Source of the DNA: VSJD01 sp964617825
GTDB taxonomy: Bacteria > Verrucomicrobiota > Kiritimatiellia > JAAZAB01
Assembly (NCBI GenBank): GCA_964617825.1
Contig: CAZTWL010000002.1
Coordinates: 1-64,000 of the forward strand
Length of the DNA: 64,000 bases
Reading direction: 5' to 3'
The notes under the pieces are model-generated. The model worked only from the letters and a program-made list of their open reading frames with translations. It had not been told where the DNA came from and ran no database searches. This document shows positions 33,194-42,246 of this stretch, in pieces. Numbering within the stretch: the first letter of the stretch is position 1; each line of letters begins with the position of its first letter. The position numbers and the translations under genes were made by a program.

Positions 33194-33852
33194 GCGCAAA
33201 AACCATCCAGGATTGCTGGAACCGGATCGGCGTCCAGGGCGACAAGTCCTGCCCGGACCTGCAACGGCACATTCACTGCCGGAACTGTCCGACGTTCGAG
33301 CAAGGCGCGCATGCCTTGCTGAATCGCGCGCCGCCGGACGGCTATATCGCGGAATGGACCAAACTCCTGGCCAGCGCAAAAGAAAACGAGGCCGGATTCA
33401 CCGATACGGCCCTGGTTTTCCGGATTGGGTCGGAATGGCTGGCGCTTAGCGCGCGCTTGTGCGTCGAAATTGTGCCCATGCGCCCGGTTCGACGGGTCCC
33501 GCATCGTTCCAATCGCATGTTCCTGGGATTAGCCAGCGTGCGCGGCGAACTGCTCTTGTGTTTTTCGCTGGCCAATCTGCTGAATTTGGAGCCCGCGACC
33601 GAGCCGGCGGCAACAATCCAGGCCCTGCCACGCCTGCTGGTGGCGCGCAAGGATCGGTTTGTCCTGGCCCTTCCTGTGGACGAGGTCATGGGCCTGCAGC
33701 GCTTTCATCGCGACACTGTCCGGCCAATTCCGGCCACCGTGGCCCATGCCGTCCCGCAGTTCAGCAGCGGCATGCTCACGGCCGATGGCCGCAAGATCGG
33801 ATTGCTCGACGACGAACTGGTCTTTCACGCACTGACCAAGGTATTGACATGA
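33190..33852 (+). CDS. CheW-like protein with N-terminal extension (WspD position)
   Basis: 220 residues. The first 65 or so contain a cysteine group (CWNRIG, CPDL, CRNCPTFEQ) that could be a small metal site, then a CheW domain (MRPVRRVPHRSNRMFLGLASVRGELLLCFSL). WspD proteins show this same two-part layout. The next gene in the parental operon should be cheA, but 640 bp of inserted sequence intervene. Confidence 0.88.
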   Translation: MSAKTIQDCWNRIGVQGDKSCPDLQRHIHCRNCPTFEQGAHALLNRAPPDGYIAEWTKLLASAKENEAGFTDTALVFRIGSEWLALSARLCVEIVPMRPVRRVPHRSNRMFLGLASVRGELLLCFSLANLLNLEPATEPAATIQALPRLLVARKDRFVLALPVDEVMGLQRFHRDTVRPIPATVAHAVPQFSSGMLTADGRKIGLLDDELVFHALTKVLT

Positions 33853-33870
33853 ATGGGCAAGCTCGGCAAA

Positions 33871-34480
33871 AAGTGTTCGGTGTTCAGTGTTCGGGGAGGA
33901 TCGAAAAAGCACGAACAATGAAAACAGCGGCATGATTGTGACTTCGTAGAATATGATGGAGTAACCCAGGCAGAGTGAGAATCCGAGAGGCATGACGAAT
34001 GAACCAGAAGGCAACAGGCAGGACTTATTTGGATGTCGAGGATTTGCTAGTCTATCAGAAGCTCTGCCAGCTTCACCTGGAGATTTGCGATCTCAGCCAT
34101 ACATGGCCAACCGAGGAACGGTATGAACTCGGCTCGCAAATACGAAGAGCATCCAATAGCTCACCGGCACAATTGGCCGAAAAGAATGACGACCGCCATG
34201 TAAGAAACAAGGTTGAGGGAGTCAACCGCAGTCGAGGAGAAGCGGGCGAGACCATCCATCACCTGTTCATGGCCAAATTAAAGGGGTACATCAATAACGA
34301 CGTATACTCTAAATATCGCGAACGTTATAAAGAGTGCATTCGAATGCTCAATGGTTTCGAGAAATCGATTGAACAGCACCTTCCCAAGAAAGAACGTCGT
34401 TGGACCAATGCCGATGCCACCGAAGAATATCACGAGCAGAAACCAGTATCCGGAACACTGAACACCGAACACTGAACACC
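33871..34480. mobile_element. Insertion unit carrying a four-helix-bundle gene, flanked by 21-nt inverted repeats
   Basis: AGTGTTCGGTGTTCAGTGTT (plus C) at 33872-33892 recurs as its exact reverse complement near 34454-34475. The unit sits between the WspD-like and WspE-like genes, which in other Wsp operons touch. Related single repeats occur at 55307-55337. There is no transposase, so it would need help in trans or spread by another mechanism. Confidence 0.6.
33999..34475 (+). CDS. Four-helix bundle protein (S23/IVP-like, TIGR02436 type)
   Basis: 158 residues, almost entirely helical. Family marks are DLLVYQKLCQLHLEICDLSHTWPTEERYELGSQIRRASNSSPAQLAEK and GEAGETIHHLFMAKLKGY. Such proteins were first seen in intervening sequences of 23S rRNA genes and are widespread small orphan genes, some linked to diversity-generating retroelements (Avd). 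The reading frame extends into the right-hand inverted repeat, so the last residues (VSGTLNTEH) are repeat-encoded. No reverse transcriptase or template repeat is nearby, so an Avd role is not supported. Confidence 0.85.
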   Translation: MNQKATGRTYLDVEDLLVYQKLCQLHLEICDLSHTWPTEERYELGSQIRRASNSSPAQLAEKNDDRHVRNKVEGVNRSRGEAGETIHHLFMAKLKGYINNDVYSKYRERYKECIRMLNGFEKSIEQHLPKKERRWTNADATEEYHEQKPVSGTLNTEH

Positions 34481-34495
34481 ATTAGCGGCAATAAC

Positions 34496-36889
34496 ATGAC
34501 GACAAACGGCGAACAGGATTTAAGCGCTTTTTCCATGCTGGATTTGTTCCGGCAGGAAACCGAGGCCCAGACGGCAATCCTGAACGAGAACCTTGTGGCC
34601 CTCGAACAGGACCCCGGCAATGCCGGACGCCTGGCCGCCATGATGCGCGCCGCCCATTCGTTGAAGGGCGCCGCGCGCATTGTCAACCTCGATGCCGCCG
34701 TGAAAGTCGCCCACGCCTTGGAAGATTGTTTCGTCGCCGCCCAGAAGGGCGAGATTGTCATTCAGCCGGAAGCGGTGGATGGTCTCTTGAGCGGCGTGGA
34801 CATGCTGACGCAAATTGCCCGCGTCCCGGAGGCGGAAACCGCCGCCTGGCGAACCGGGCATCAGGCTGAAATCGACGCGCTGGTAAGTCGGCTGGCCGCC
34901 ATCCGCGCCGACCAGGCGGCGCCCGCCGTGAACGCGCCCCAGTCGCCGGATAACCCTGAACTCATTTCAAAACCGGAACCGACTGAAGCCAAGCCGGTGG
35001 CATCGGCCACAACGGTGGCATCGGCCACAGCGATGGCACCGGCCACAACGATGGCACCGGCCACAACGGTGGCGCCGGCAAAAACAGCTGTGACCGAGCC
35101 GGCGGCAACCGCCGAAACGCCGGCAGTGGGCCCCGACTTGAAGGGCAAGGACCAGGCGGTGCGGGTTTCATCCGACAACCTCAATCGCATGCTCGGGATG
35201 ATGGGCGAATACATGGTCCAGACCCGCTGGTTCGAGCCGTTTGCCGCCTCCCTGCAGGCGCTGAAGAAACAGCAGAACGAACTGGCCCGCCTGGTGGATC
35301 AAGCCTGCATGGCGCGCAATGAAAACCGGCGGGACAACCGCGCTGCGGAGCGGATTGCCGATTTGCGCCACAAGCTGGATGATTGCCGTCAGGCCACCGC
35401 CAAACGCCTGGAAGAATTCGATTTCTTTGCGCAGCAGTCCTCGGACCTGGCCGAACGCCTTTACCGCGAAGGCCTGATCAGCCGCATGCGGCCGTTTGCC
35501 GATGGCGTCCAGGGATTTCCGCGCATGGTGCGCGACCTGGCGCGCCGCCTGAACAAAAAAGTCAAATTCCAGATTATCGGCCAGACCACGGGCGTGGATC
35601 GCGAAATCTTGGACAAACTCGAAGCGCCGCTGACCCACCTCCTGCGCAATGCCCTGGACCATGGCTTTGAATCTCCCGAGACGCGCAAAGCGGCCGGCAA
35701 AAATGCGGAAGGCTTGCTGACGCTGGAGGCGCGCCATCAAGCCGGGCAGCTGCATGTTGTTGTGAGCGACGATGGGCGCGGCATCGACCTGGAACGCATT
35801 CGCCGCAAAGTGGTTGCCCGCGGGCTAAGCACCGATGACATGGTTAACCGCCTGACGGAAGCCGAATTGCTGGACTTCCTTTTTCTGCCCGGATTTTCGA
35901 CGAGCGAAGCCGTGACTGAACTTTCCGGACGCGGCGTGGGCCTGGATATCGTCCACAATCTGACCCAGGAAGTGGGCGGGTATGTGCGCGTGGAAAACCA
36001 TCCCGGGGCCGGCACGCAATTCCACTTGCAGCTCCCGATTACGCTTTCCGTTTTACGCACGTTGCTGGTGGAATGCGCGGGCGATCCGTACGCCATTCCG
36101 CTGACGCGGATCGACCATCTGGTTACCGCCGCACCCGAAGAGATCCAAACCCTGGAAGGCCGGCGTTACCTGACCTTGAACCAGAGGCATATCGGGCTGG
36201 TGGATGCGCGCGAAGTGCTGGAACTGAGCGGAGCAACCAGCCGCCCGGCGGCCTGGCCCATCGTTATTATCGGGGACCGGACCAACGCTTACGGACTGGT
36301 TGTCGACCGGTTTATCGGCGAAAGCAAACTGGTGGTGCGCGCGCTGGATGCGCGCCTGGGCAAGGTCCAGGATGTGAGCGCGGTTTCGCTGCTGGATGAC
36401 GGCAATCCCGTGATGATTGTCGATACGGAAGATCTGGTGCGGTCCATCGAAAAGCTGCTTTCCGGCGGCCGCCTGAAACAATTTCAGGCAGCCGGCAAAA
36501 CCGCGAGCGCCAAGACCCGCAAGCATATCCTGGTCGCCGACGATTCAATCACCGTCCGCGAAATGGAACGCAAACTGCTCGAAAACCGCGGATATACCGT
36601 GGACGTGACCGTGGACGGCATGGATGCCTGGAACACCGTGCGCATGGGTCATTACGACCTGGTCGTCAGCGACGTGGACATGCCGCGGATGAACGGCATC
36701 GAGCTTGTCCGGCATATCAAGCAGGATGCCCGGCTTCAAACCATGCCGGTAATCATCGTATCCTACAAAGACCGCGAAGAGGACCGTTTGAGCGGACTCG
36801 AGGCCGGCGCCACCCATTACCTCACCAAGAGCAGCTTTCATGATGAAACGTTTCTGAAAACCGTGGCGGATGTAATTGGAGAGCCTTGA
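34496..36889 (+). CDS. Hybrid chemotaxis histidine kinase CheA-REC (WspE-like)
   Basis: 797 residues. N-terminal Hpt domain with phospho-accepting His54 in MMRAAHSLKGAARI. A low-complexity Ala/Thr/Pro linker encoded by 18-bp tandem repeats follows, then a dimerisation region, the HATPase domain (LLRNALDHGFESPETR; DDGRGIDLERI; SGRGVGLDIV), a CheW-like regulatory domain, and a C-terminal receiver with Asp in VVSDVDMPRMNG. The kinase passes phosphate to its own REC domain or to the output regulator. The stop overlaps the TTG start of the next gene. Start ATG 34496 is only 16 bases after the inserted unit ends, so the insertion may have changed its ribosome site. Confidence 0.9.
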   Translation: MTTNGEQDLSAFSMLDLFRQETEAQTAILNENLVALEQDPGNAGRLAAMMRAAHSLKGAARIVNLDAAVKVAHALEDCFVAAQKGEIVIQPEAVDGLLSGVDMLTQIARVPEAETAAWRTGHQAEIDALVSRLAAIRADQAAPAVNAPQSPDNPELISKPEPTEAKPVASATTVASATAMAPATTMAPATTVAPAKTAVTEPAATAETPAVGPDLKGKDQAVRVSSDNLNRMLGMMGEYMVQTRWFEPFAASLQALKKQQNELARLVDQACMARNENRRDNRAAERIADLRHKLDDCRQATAKRLEEFDFFAQQSSDLAERLYREGLISRMRPFADGVQGFPRMVRDLARRLNKKVKFQIIGQTTGVDREILDKLEAPLTHLLRNALDHGFESPETRKAAGKNAEGLLTLEARHQAGQLHVVVSDDGRGIDLERIRRKVVARGLSTDDMVNRLTEAELLDFLFLPGFSTSEAVTELSGRGVGLDIVHNLTQEVGGYVRVENHPGAGTQFHLQLPITLSVLRTLLVECAGDPYAIPLTRIDHLVTAAPEEIQTLEGRRYLTLNQRHIGLVDAREVLELSGATSRPAAWPIVIIGDRTNAYGLVVDRFIGESKLVVRALDARLGKVQDVSAVSLLDDGNPVMIVDTEDLVRSIEKLLSGGRLKQFQAAGKTASAKTRKHILVADDSITVREMERKLLENRGYTVDVTVDGMDAWNTVRMGHYDLVVSDVDMPRMNGIELVRHIKQDARLQTMPVIIVSYKDREEDRLSGLEAGATHYLTKSSFHDETFLKTVADVIGEP
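34997..35078 (+). repeat. 18-bp tandem repeat in cheA linker
   Basis: About 4.5 copies of a GTGGCATCGGCCACAACG-like unit encode V-A-S/P-A-T-T. It lies between the Hpt and kinase domains, so length changes should be tolerated. Not a CRISPR: there are no spacers. Confidence 0.85.
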
Positions 36890-37911
36890 AAATCGCAATC
36901 GTCAACGACGTCATGATGGCGGTGGAAGCCCTGCGGCGCGTGGTGCTCAGTCGCCCGGATTACACCGTGGCCTGGGTGGCGCGCGACGGCGCCGAAGCCG
37001 TCAAGAAGTGCGCGGCCGGCCGGCCCGACATGATTCTAATGGACCTGATTATGCCGGTCATGAACGGCGTCGAAGCCACCCGGCGCATTATGCGGGATTC
37101 GCCCTGCCCCATCCTGGTGGTGACCGCCACGGTGGACGGCAATATCAGCCTGGTATTCGAGGCCATGGGCCACGGCGCACTGGATGCCGTCAACACCCCC
37201 GTGCTGGGCACGGACGGCAAGCTGGTTGGCGCCCAAGCGCTCTTGCGCAAGATCGAAATCATCGGCAACTTGATTGCACGCCCGGCGACAACGCCCTTGC
37301 CGGTCTCCGCGGAATGCGTCGCGCCGAGCATCGCCAAAAAGAACCTGCCGCTTATCGTCGTGGGCGCTTCAACGGGCGGCCCGGCGGCGCTGGCTGACAT
37401 TTTGTCGCGCCTGCCGAAGACCGTCAGCGCGGCCATGGCGATCATCCAGCACATCGACAGGGAGTTTGCGCCGGACCTGGCCCTCTGGCTCGGCAATGCC
37501 GGCCCGTTCAAGGTCAAGGTAGCGACGCCGTTCTGTCGCCCGGAGATCGGAACCGCGTGGCTGGCCGGCACCAATGACCACATGGTGCTTACCAAGCACG
37601 GCACGCTTGAGTACCGGACCGAGCCGGCCAACTGCTTTTATCGCCCATCCGTGGACGTGTTTTTCAACAGCGTCGCGGCGCATTGGTCGCCGCCGGGCGT
37701 GGCCGTGCTGTTGACCGGCATGGGGCGGGATGGCGGCGAAGGCCTGCTGGCCCTGCGCCACTGCGGCTGGCGCACCCTGGCGCAGGACAAAGCCACCTCC
37801 GTCGTTTATGGAATGCCACGGGCGGCAGCGGAACTGGACGCCGCGGATAAAATCCTGCCGCTGCACGGCATCGCCGATGCCATCATGCAGGGCATCAGGG
37901 AACGGAAGTAG
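36886..37911 (+). CDS. CheB-type methylesterase response regulator (WspF-like)
   Basis: 341 residues from TTG 36886, which overlaps the CheA stop (TTGA) and directly begins the receiver domain (KIAIVNDVMM); no in-frame ATG lies upstream. Receiver Asp53 is in MDLIMPVMNG. The CheB esterase domain from about residue 155 has the catalytic Ser in VGASTGGP, His in IIQHID and Asp in LLTGMGRDGGEG. It removes methyl groups from receptors and, by analogy with WspF, resets signalling. Confidence 0.9.
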   Translation: MKIAIVNDVMMAVEALRRVVLSRPDYTVAWVARDGAEAVKKCAAGRPDMILMDLIMPVMNGVEATRRIMRDSPCPILVVTATVDGNISLVFEAMGHGALDAVNTPVLGTDGKLVGAQALLRKIEIIGNLIARPATTPLPVSAECVAPSIAKKNLPLIVVGASTGGPAALADILSRLPKTVSAAMAIIQHIDREFAPDLALWLGNAGPFKVKVATPFCRPEIGTAWLAGTNDHMVLTKHGTLEYRTEPANCFYRPSVDVFFNSVAAHWSPPGVAVLLTGMGRDGGEGLLALRHCGWRTLAQDKATSVVYGMPRAAAELDAADKILPLHGIADAIMQGIRERK

Positions 37912-38038
37912 CGGAATAAAAAGGAAAAGGACGACGGCCGGAAATCGGAGGGCCGCACGGTATTCGGAAACAGGTTCCGGATTTTGAATTCCGGCTTCAG
38001 GTTCCTATCCTCCGTGTCGGTGCAAATCAAGGACAACC

Positions 38039-39253
38039 ATGGACCCCAAAACAAACAATCCTTTAAAAACCGAATTGACCCAACATGCGATCAAGGTGCT
38101 GCTCGTGGATGACCAGGCCATGATCGGCGAGGCGGTGCGCCGCATGCTGGCGCCTGAAGCCGATATCCGCTTCCATTACTGCAACGATCCGGCCGTCGCC
38201 CTGAAAATGGCCCGCGAGCTGGCGCCCACCGTTATTCTCCAGGACCTCGTCATGCCCGAAATCGACGGCTTGACGCTGGTAAAATTCTACCGGGCCGAGC
38301 CCGCCCTGCGGGATACCCCGCTGATTGTGCTTTCGACCAAGGAGGAGCCCTCCACCAAGGCGGAGGCCTTTGCGCTGGGCGCCAACGATTATCTGGTCAA
38401 ACTTCCCGACCGGATCGAGTTGCTGGCGCGCATCCGGCACCACTCGCAGGGCTACATCAACTTGCTGGAGCGCAACGAAGCTTACCAGGCCCTGCTGGCC
38501 AGCCAAAAGGCGCTGGCCGCCGAGTTGGCCGAAGCGGCTGCCTATGTGCAATCGCTCCTGCCTGCGCCCTTGGACCGGGGACCCATCCGCACAAGCTGGC
38601 AGTTCATCCCCTCCACCTCGTTGGGGGGCGACGCCTTTGGGTATCACTGGCTGGATGACGATCGCTTCTGCATGTTTTTACTGGATGTTTGCGGGCACGG
38701 AGTGGGCGCGGCCTTGCTTTCAATTTCGGCCATGAATGTGCTCCGGTCGCAGGCCCTGCCGAATACCGATTTCGGCGAGCCGGGGTCCATGCTGACGGCG
38801 CTCAACGAGGCCTTCCTGATGGAAAAACACAACAACATGTATTTCACCATCTGGTATGGCGTCTATGCGCGTTCCACGCGGACATTGCGCTATGCCAGCG
38901 CCGGGCATCCGCCGGCCCTCTTGATCGGCAAGGACCCGGCGGGCCATGCCGCGGCAAGCGAACTGGGCAAGCCCGGCATGGTATTGGGCGGCATGCCGGG
39001 AACGGCCTACCGCACCTCAACCCAGACGCTCCCGCCCGATAGCACGCTGTTTTTGATGAGCGACGGCGTCTATGAAATCGCGCGGCCCGATGGAACCCTG
39101 TGGACGTTCAGCGAATTCACCCAGCTCATTACCGCCGCCTCCGATGCCGGCAAACCGGAAATCGGGGAACTGGCCCAAACCGTGCGCGCCATGCACGGCC
39201 CCGGCGCGCTCGATGACGATTTTTCCATCGTCAAGCTGCAGTTCCCGGCTTGA
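38039..39253 (+). CDS. Response regulator with PP2C/SpoIIE phosphatase output (REC-PP2C)
   Basis: 404 residues. Receiver domain 15-135 with Asp69 in LQDLVMPEIDG, a coiled-coil linker (LLERNEAYQALLASQKALAAELAEA) and a SpoIIE-type PP2C domain with GGDAFG, LDVCGHGVGAALL, ASAGHPPALL, SDGVYE and DDDFS, the metal-binding Asp set. It occupies the place of WspR but has a Ser/Thr phosphatase rather than a diguanylate cyclase. RsbU/RsbP-like proteins of this kind dephosphorylate anti-anti-sigma factors. No STAS or anti-sigma gene is next to it. Confidence 0.9.
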   Translation: MDPKTNNPLKTELTQHAIKVLLVDDQAMIGEAVRRMLAPEADIRFHYCNDPAVALKMARELAPTVILQDLVMPEIDGLTLVKFYRAEPALRDTPLIVLSTKEEPSTKAEAFALGANDYLVKLPDRIELLARIRHHSQGYINLLERNEAYQALLASQKALAAELAEAAAYVQSLLPAPLDRGPIRTSWQFIPSTSLGGDAFGYHWLDDDRFCMFLLDVCGHGVGAALLSISAMNVLRSQALPNTDFGEPGSMLTALNEAFLMEKHNNMYFTIWYGVYARSTRTLRYASAGHPPALLIGKDPAGHAAASELGKPGMVLGGMPGTAYRTSTQTLPPDSTLFLMSDGVYEIARPDGTLWTFSEFTQLITAASDAGKPEIGELAQTVRAMHGPGALDDDFSIVKLQFPA

Positions 39254-39485
39254 GGAATGCAGCCCGGCGGCAGACGACGGACGGCAGACAGCGGACGCCT
39301 GGCGTCGGAGGACGGCCTGCTTTGGCGGCAGACGCAAAGCCAGGCGCGTTGAAATATGGCTGATATGCAAGCATTTTGGCCTTTGACTTTTGACGCGGAC
39401 GACCTACCATTTCTTCATTGTGTATGTGAATGTCCTCTGCGCGAAGCAGGCTCAATAGCACTGTTCGACAGAAAGCAAATCGACC
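39254..39485. other. Intergenic low-complexity sequence
   Basis: Holds G/A-rich runs built from GACGGCAGACGACGGACG-like words (39265-39320), similar to the C/T-rich words at 43005-43066 on the other strand. No gene seen. Confidence 0.5.
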
Positions 39486-42122
39486 ATGAAACACTTTACG
39501 TATCGGGGCGCAAAAACACGGGAAATTAGCTTTCCTCTGGGGGGGATAGGCACTGGTTGCCTTGGTTTGGGCGGGGCGGGTCACCTTGTGGACTGGGAAC
39601 TATTCAACCGGCCGGCCAAAGGCTCGCGCAACGGTTTCAGTCACTTTGCGGTCAAGGCCGAGGCAAAAGGGAAGTTATTGGACGCGCGCGTGCTGCACGG
39701 CGATGTCGTTCCGCCCTTCAGCGGCATGGGATCAATCGGCTATAGCGGCTTCGGTTTCGGCGTGGCCCGGGAAACTCTGAGCGGGCTGCCGCATTTCCGG
39801 CAGACGACGTTTCGCGGCGGCTTTCCGTTTGCCGAAATCGAGTTCCGCGATCCCGCTTTCCCCGGCAAGGTTAAGCTGACCGCTTTCAATCCGCTGATTC
39901 CGCTGAACGACAAAGACTCCAGTTTGCCGGCGGCGTTCTTCACGATCGCTATCCGCAACAATTCCCGGCAAACCATTGACTACACGGTGGCTTTCACAGT
40001 GCGGAATCCGGCGCAGAAGAAGACGACTAACCGGTTGGTGAAGTTCCCCGGCGCGCAGTTGCTGCACATGACCGGCGACTTGGCGACATCGGAGATCGAA
40101 TTTGGCGACTTCGCTGTCGCGACGGATTCTCCCGCAGCGTGTGCGCAGGAATACTTGTATCGCGGCGGATGGTTCGACATGCTGGGCGTGTACTGGCAGG
40201 ATTTCGCGGTTCCCGGGAAATTGAAACCCCGCGGCTATCCCGCTCCGGGATTGGGTGACCACGGGACGCTTGCCGTTCGGCTACGTGTGCCTGCCGGCAC
40301 ACACGCGGCGGCGCGCTTCGTGTTCACTTGGAATGTGCCTAACTGCGCGAACTACTGGACGCAGAAGAAGTGCAGTTCCGATTGCGCCGATAGCGGCTGC
40401 AAACCGCGGACTTGGCGCAATTACTATGCGACCCAGTTCGCCGATGCGTCCGTCAGCGCGCGCTACTGCCTGACCAACTGGGGCCGACTGGAACGGGACA
40501 GCGCGTTGTTCCGCGACACACTGTTTGCCTCCACGCTGCCAGTGCCCGTGCTGGATGCGGTCTCGGCCAACATCTCGATCCTCAAGACCCCGACCTGTCT
40601 GCGGCTGGAGGACGGTTCGTTTTACGGTTGGGAGGGGTGTCATAGCGATAAAGGCTGCTGTGAAGGTTCGTGCACGCACGTCTGGAACTACGCCTACGCC
40701 TTGCCGTTCCTCTTCCCGAAGCTCGAACGGAGCATGCGCGAACTCGATTACCGCTACAACCTGCGTCCGGATGGCGGCATGCCGTTCCGGCTGCAATTGC
40801 CACTCGGCAGCGAGCGCTCCGGGTTTCGGCCGTGCGCCGACGGGCAATTCGGTGGCGTCCTCAAGGTCTACCGGGAGTGGAAGATTAGCGGCGACATGGC
40901 TTGGCTCCGCCGCCTTTGGCCCGACATTCGCCGCTCACTGGAGTTCGCCTGGTCGCCGACGAACAAAGACCGGTGGGATCCGGACCGGACTGGCGTATTG
41001 CATGGGCGGCAGCATCACACGCTCGACATGGAATTGTTCGGGCCAAACGCCTGGCTGACGGGCTTCTACCTGGCCGCGCTCAAGGCTGGCGCGGAAATGG
41101 CCGAGGCGTGCGGCGAAGGCGCTGTTGCCGCGGAGTATCGCGCCATCTTCGCGCGCGGGCAGAAGTGGACGCGCCAGCATCTGTTCAACGGCGAGTACTT
41201 CGGCCAACGCATCGAGCTGAGTGACCGGAACGTGCTCACAGCATTCGCGAGCGACCCCCAGACGCTGAAGTCCTACTGGAGCGAAGAGCATCGTGAACTG
41301 AAATACCAGGTTGGCGACGGCTGTGGCATCGACCAGGTGTTGGCCCAATGGCACGCCGACTTGATAGGTTTGGGCGATGTTTTTGACCGGCAACAGACCG
41401 CGAGGGCGCTCCAGGCGATCTACCGGTACAACTTCAAGCCCTCGATGCGGAACGTGCTCAATCCGTGCCGGCTGTATTGCCTCGACGACGAGGCGGGGAC
41501 GATGATGTTCACCTGGCCGAAAGGGCGGCGGAAACCGGTCATCCCGATTCCGTATGCCGAGGAAACGATGCACGGCTTCGAGTACCAGGCAGCCAGCCAT
41601 CTGATCCGGCGCGGGATGGTGGCCGAGGGGTTGGCGATGGTAAAGGCTGTGCGCGACCGGTACGACGGCGAGCGACGCAATCCGTGGAACGAGATCGAGT
41701 GCGGCAGCAATTACGCTCGCTCCATGGCCAGTTACGCTTTGCTCAACGCGTTCAGCGGGTTTCAATTCGACATGGTCCGCCAGCACATCGGCTTTCATCC
41801 GGCGCAGACCGGCGCCGGGCGGTTCCGGTGTTTCTGGTCACTGGGATCGGCCTGGGGAGATATCGACATTCGTTCTGGCGGAGTTGCGCTGCGAGTGCAC
41901 TACGGCGAGTTGACGATCAGAAGTATGGCCGTGAATATCCGTGACAACCGCAACAGCGTCGTTGTCATTCACAACGGGCGTCGCATCTTGTGCACGCGAG
42001 TCAAGGACGTCATCGATTTCGGCACACCCTTGATGCTTTCTGCAGGCATGGTACTGCGTGTGGCAGGCAAGATGGATTGTCGAATCAAGGCGTGCAGGCG
42101 ACGCGGCAAGCCGCGCGCCTGA
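39486..42122 (+). CDS. GH116 family glycoside hydrolase (GBA2-like N-domain plus DUF608)
   Basis: 878 residues. The N-terminal beta-sandwich begins TREISFPLGGIGTGCLGLGGAG, characteristic of the GBA2 N-terminal domain. The DUF608 catalytic (alpha/alpha)6 domain spans about 350-760, with CTHVWNYAYALPFLFPKLERSMRELD, HTLDMELFGPNAWLTGFYLAAL and NPWNEIECGSNYARSMASYALL. Members cleave beta-glucosides, beta-xylosides or glucosylceramide. No signal peptide, so action is probably on imported oligosaccharides. The last residues run into an attC-like palindrome. Specificity is not decided. Confidence 0.85.
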   Translation: MKHFTYRGAKTREISFPLGGIGTGCLGLGGAGHLVDWELFNRPAKGSRNGFSHFAVKAEAKGKLLDARVLHGDVVPPFSGMGSIGYSGFGFGVARETLSGLPHFRQTTFRGGFPFAEIEFRDPAFPGKVKLTAFNPLIPLNDKDSSLPAAFFTIAIRNNSRQTIDYTVAFTVRNPAQKKTTNRLVKFPGAQLLHMTGDLATSEIEFGDFAVATDSPAACAQEYLYRGGWFDMLGVYWQDFAVPGKLKPRGYPAPGLGDHGTLAVRLRVPAGTHAAARFVFTWNVPNCANYWTQKKCSSDCADSGCKPRTWRNYYATQFADASVSARYCLTNWGRLERDSALFRDTLFASTLPVPVLDAVSANISILKTPTCLRLEDGSFYGWEGCHSDKGCCEGSCTHVWNYAYALPFLFPKLERSMRELDYRYNLRPDGGMPFRLQLPLGSERSGFRPCADGQFGGVLKVYREWKISGDMAWLRRLWPDIRRSLEFAWSPTNKDRWDPDRTGVLHGRQHHTLDMELFGPNAWLTGFYLAALKAGAEMAEACGEGAVAAEYRAIFARGQKWTRQHLFNGEYFGQRIELSDRNVLTAFASDPQTLKSYWSEEHRELKYQVGDGCGIDQVLAQWHADLIGLGDVFDRQQTARALQAIYRYNFKPSMRNVLNPCRLYCLDDEAGTMMFTWPKGRRKPVIPIPYAEETMHGFEYQAASHLIRRGMVAEGLAMVKAVRDRYDGERRNPWNEIECGSNYARSMASYALLNAFSGFQFDMVRQHIGFHPAQTGAGRFRCFWSLGSAWGDIDIRSGGVALRVHYGELTIRSMAVNIRDNRNSVVVIHNGRRILCTRVKDVIDFGTPLMLSAGMVLRVAGKMDCRIKACRRRGKPRA

Positions 42123-42140
42123 CTCCCGCCCGCTGGGCGG
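42078..42140 (+). other. Isolated degenerate attC-like palindrome at the 3' end of the GH116 gene
   Basis: GTGCAGGCGACGC and GCGCGCCTGACTC form arms closely like sites 1 and 7 of the array 23 kb upstream. The 5' box is TGTCGAATC and the 3' box reads GCTGGGC, both decayed. Confidence 0.5.
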
Positions 42141-42246
42141 CGCGGTTGAGCGCTGCGCAACCAGACATCAGATAAGGGTCTCGACAAGCGACGCAACCCT
42201 TATGTGGTCCCCTGTGTTCTTCTTTCCGATGTCCGTCGTCCAATTT

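Noticed and set aside
33999..34475. Four-helix-bundle protein as the Avd part of a diversity-generating retroelement
   Set aside because: No reverse transcriptase, template repeat or variable repeat is nearby.
34997..35078. Short direct repeats as a CRISPR array
   Set aside because: The units are tandem without spacers and are in frame within cheA.
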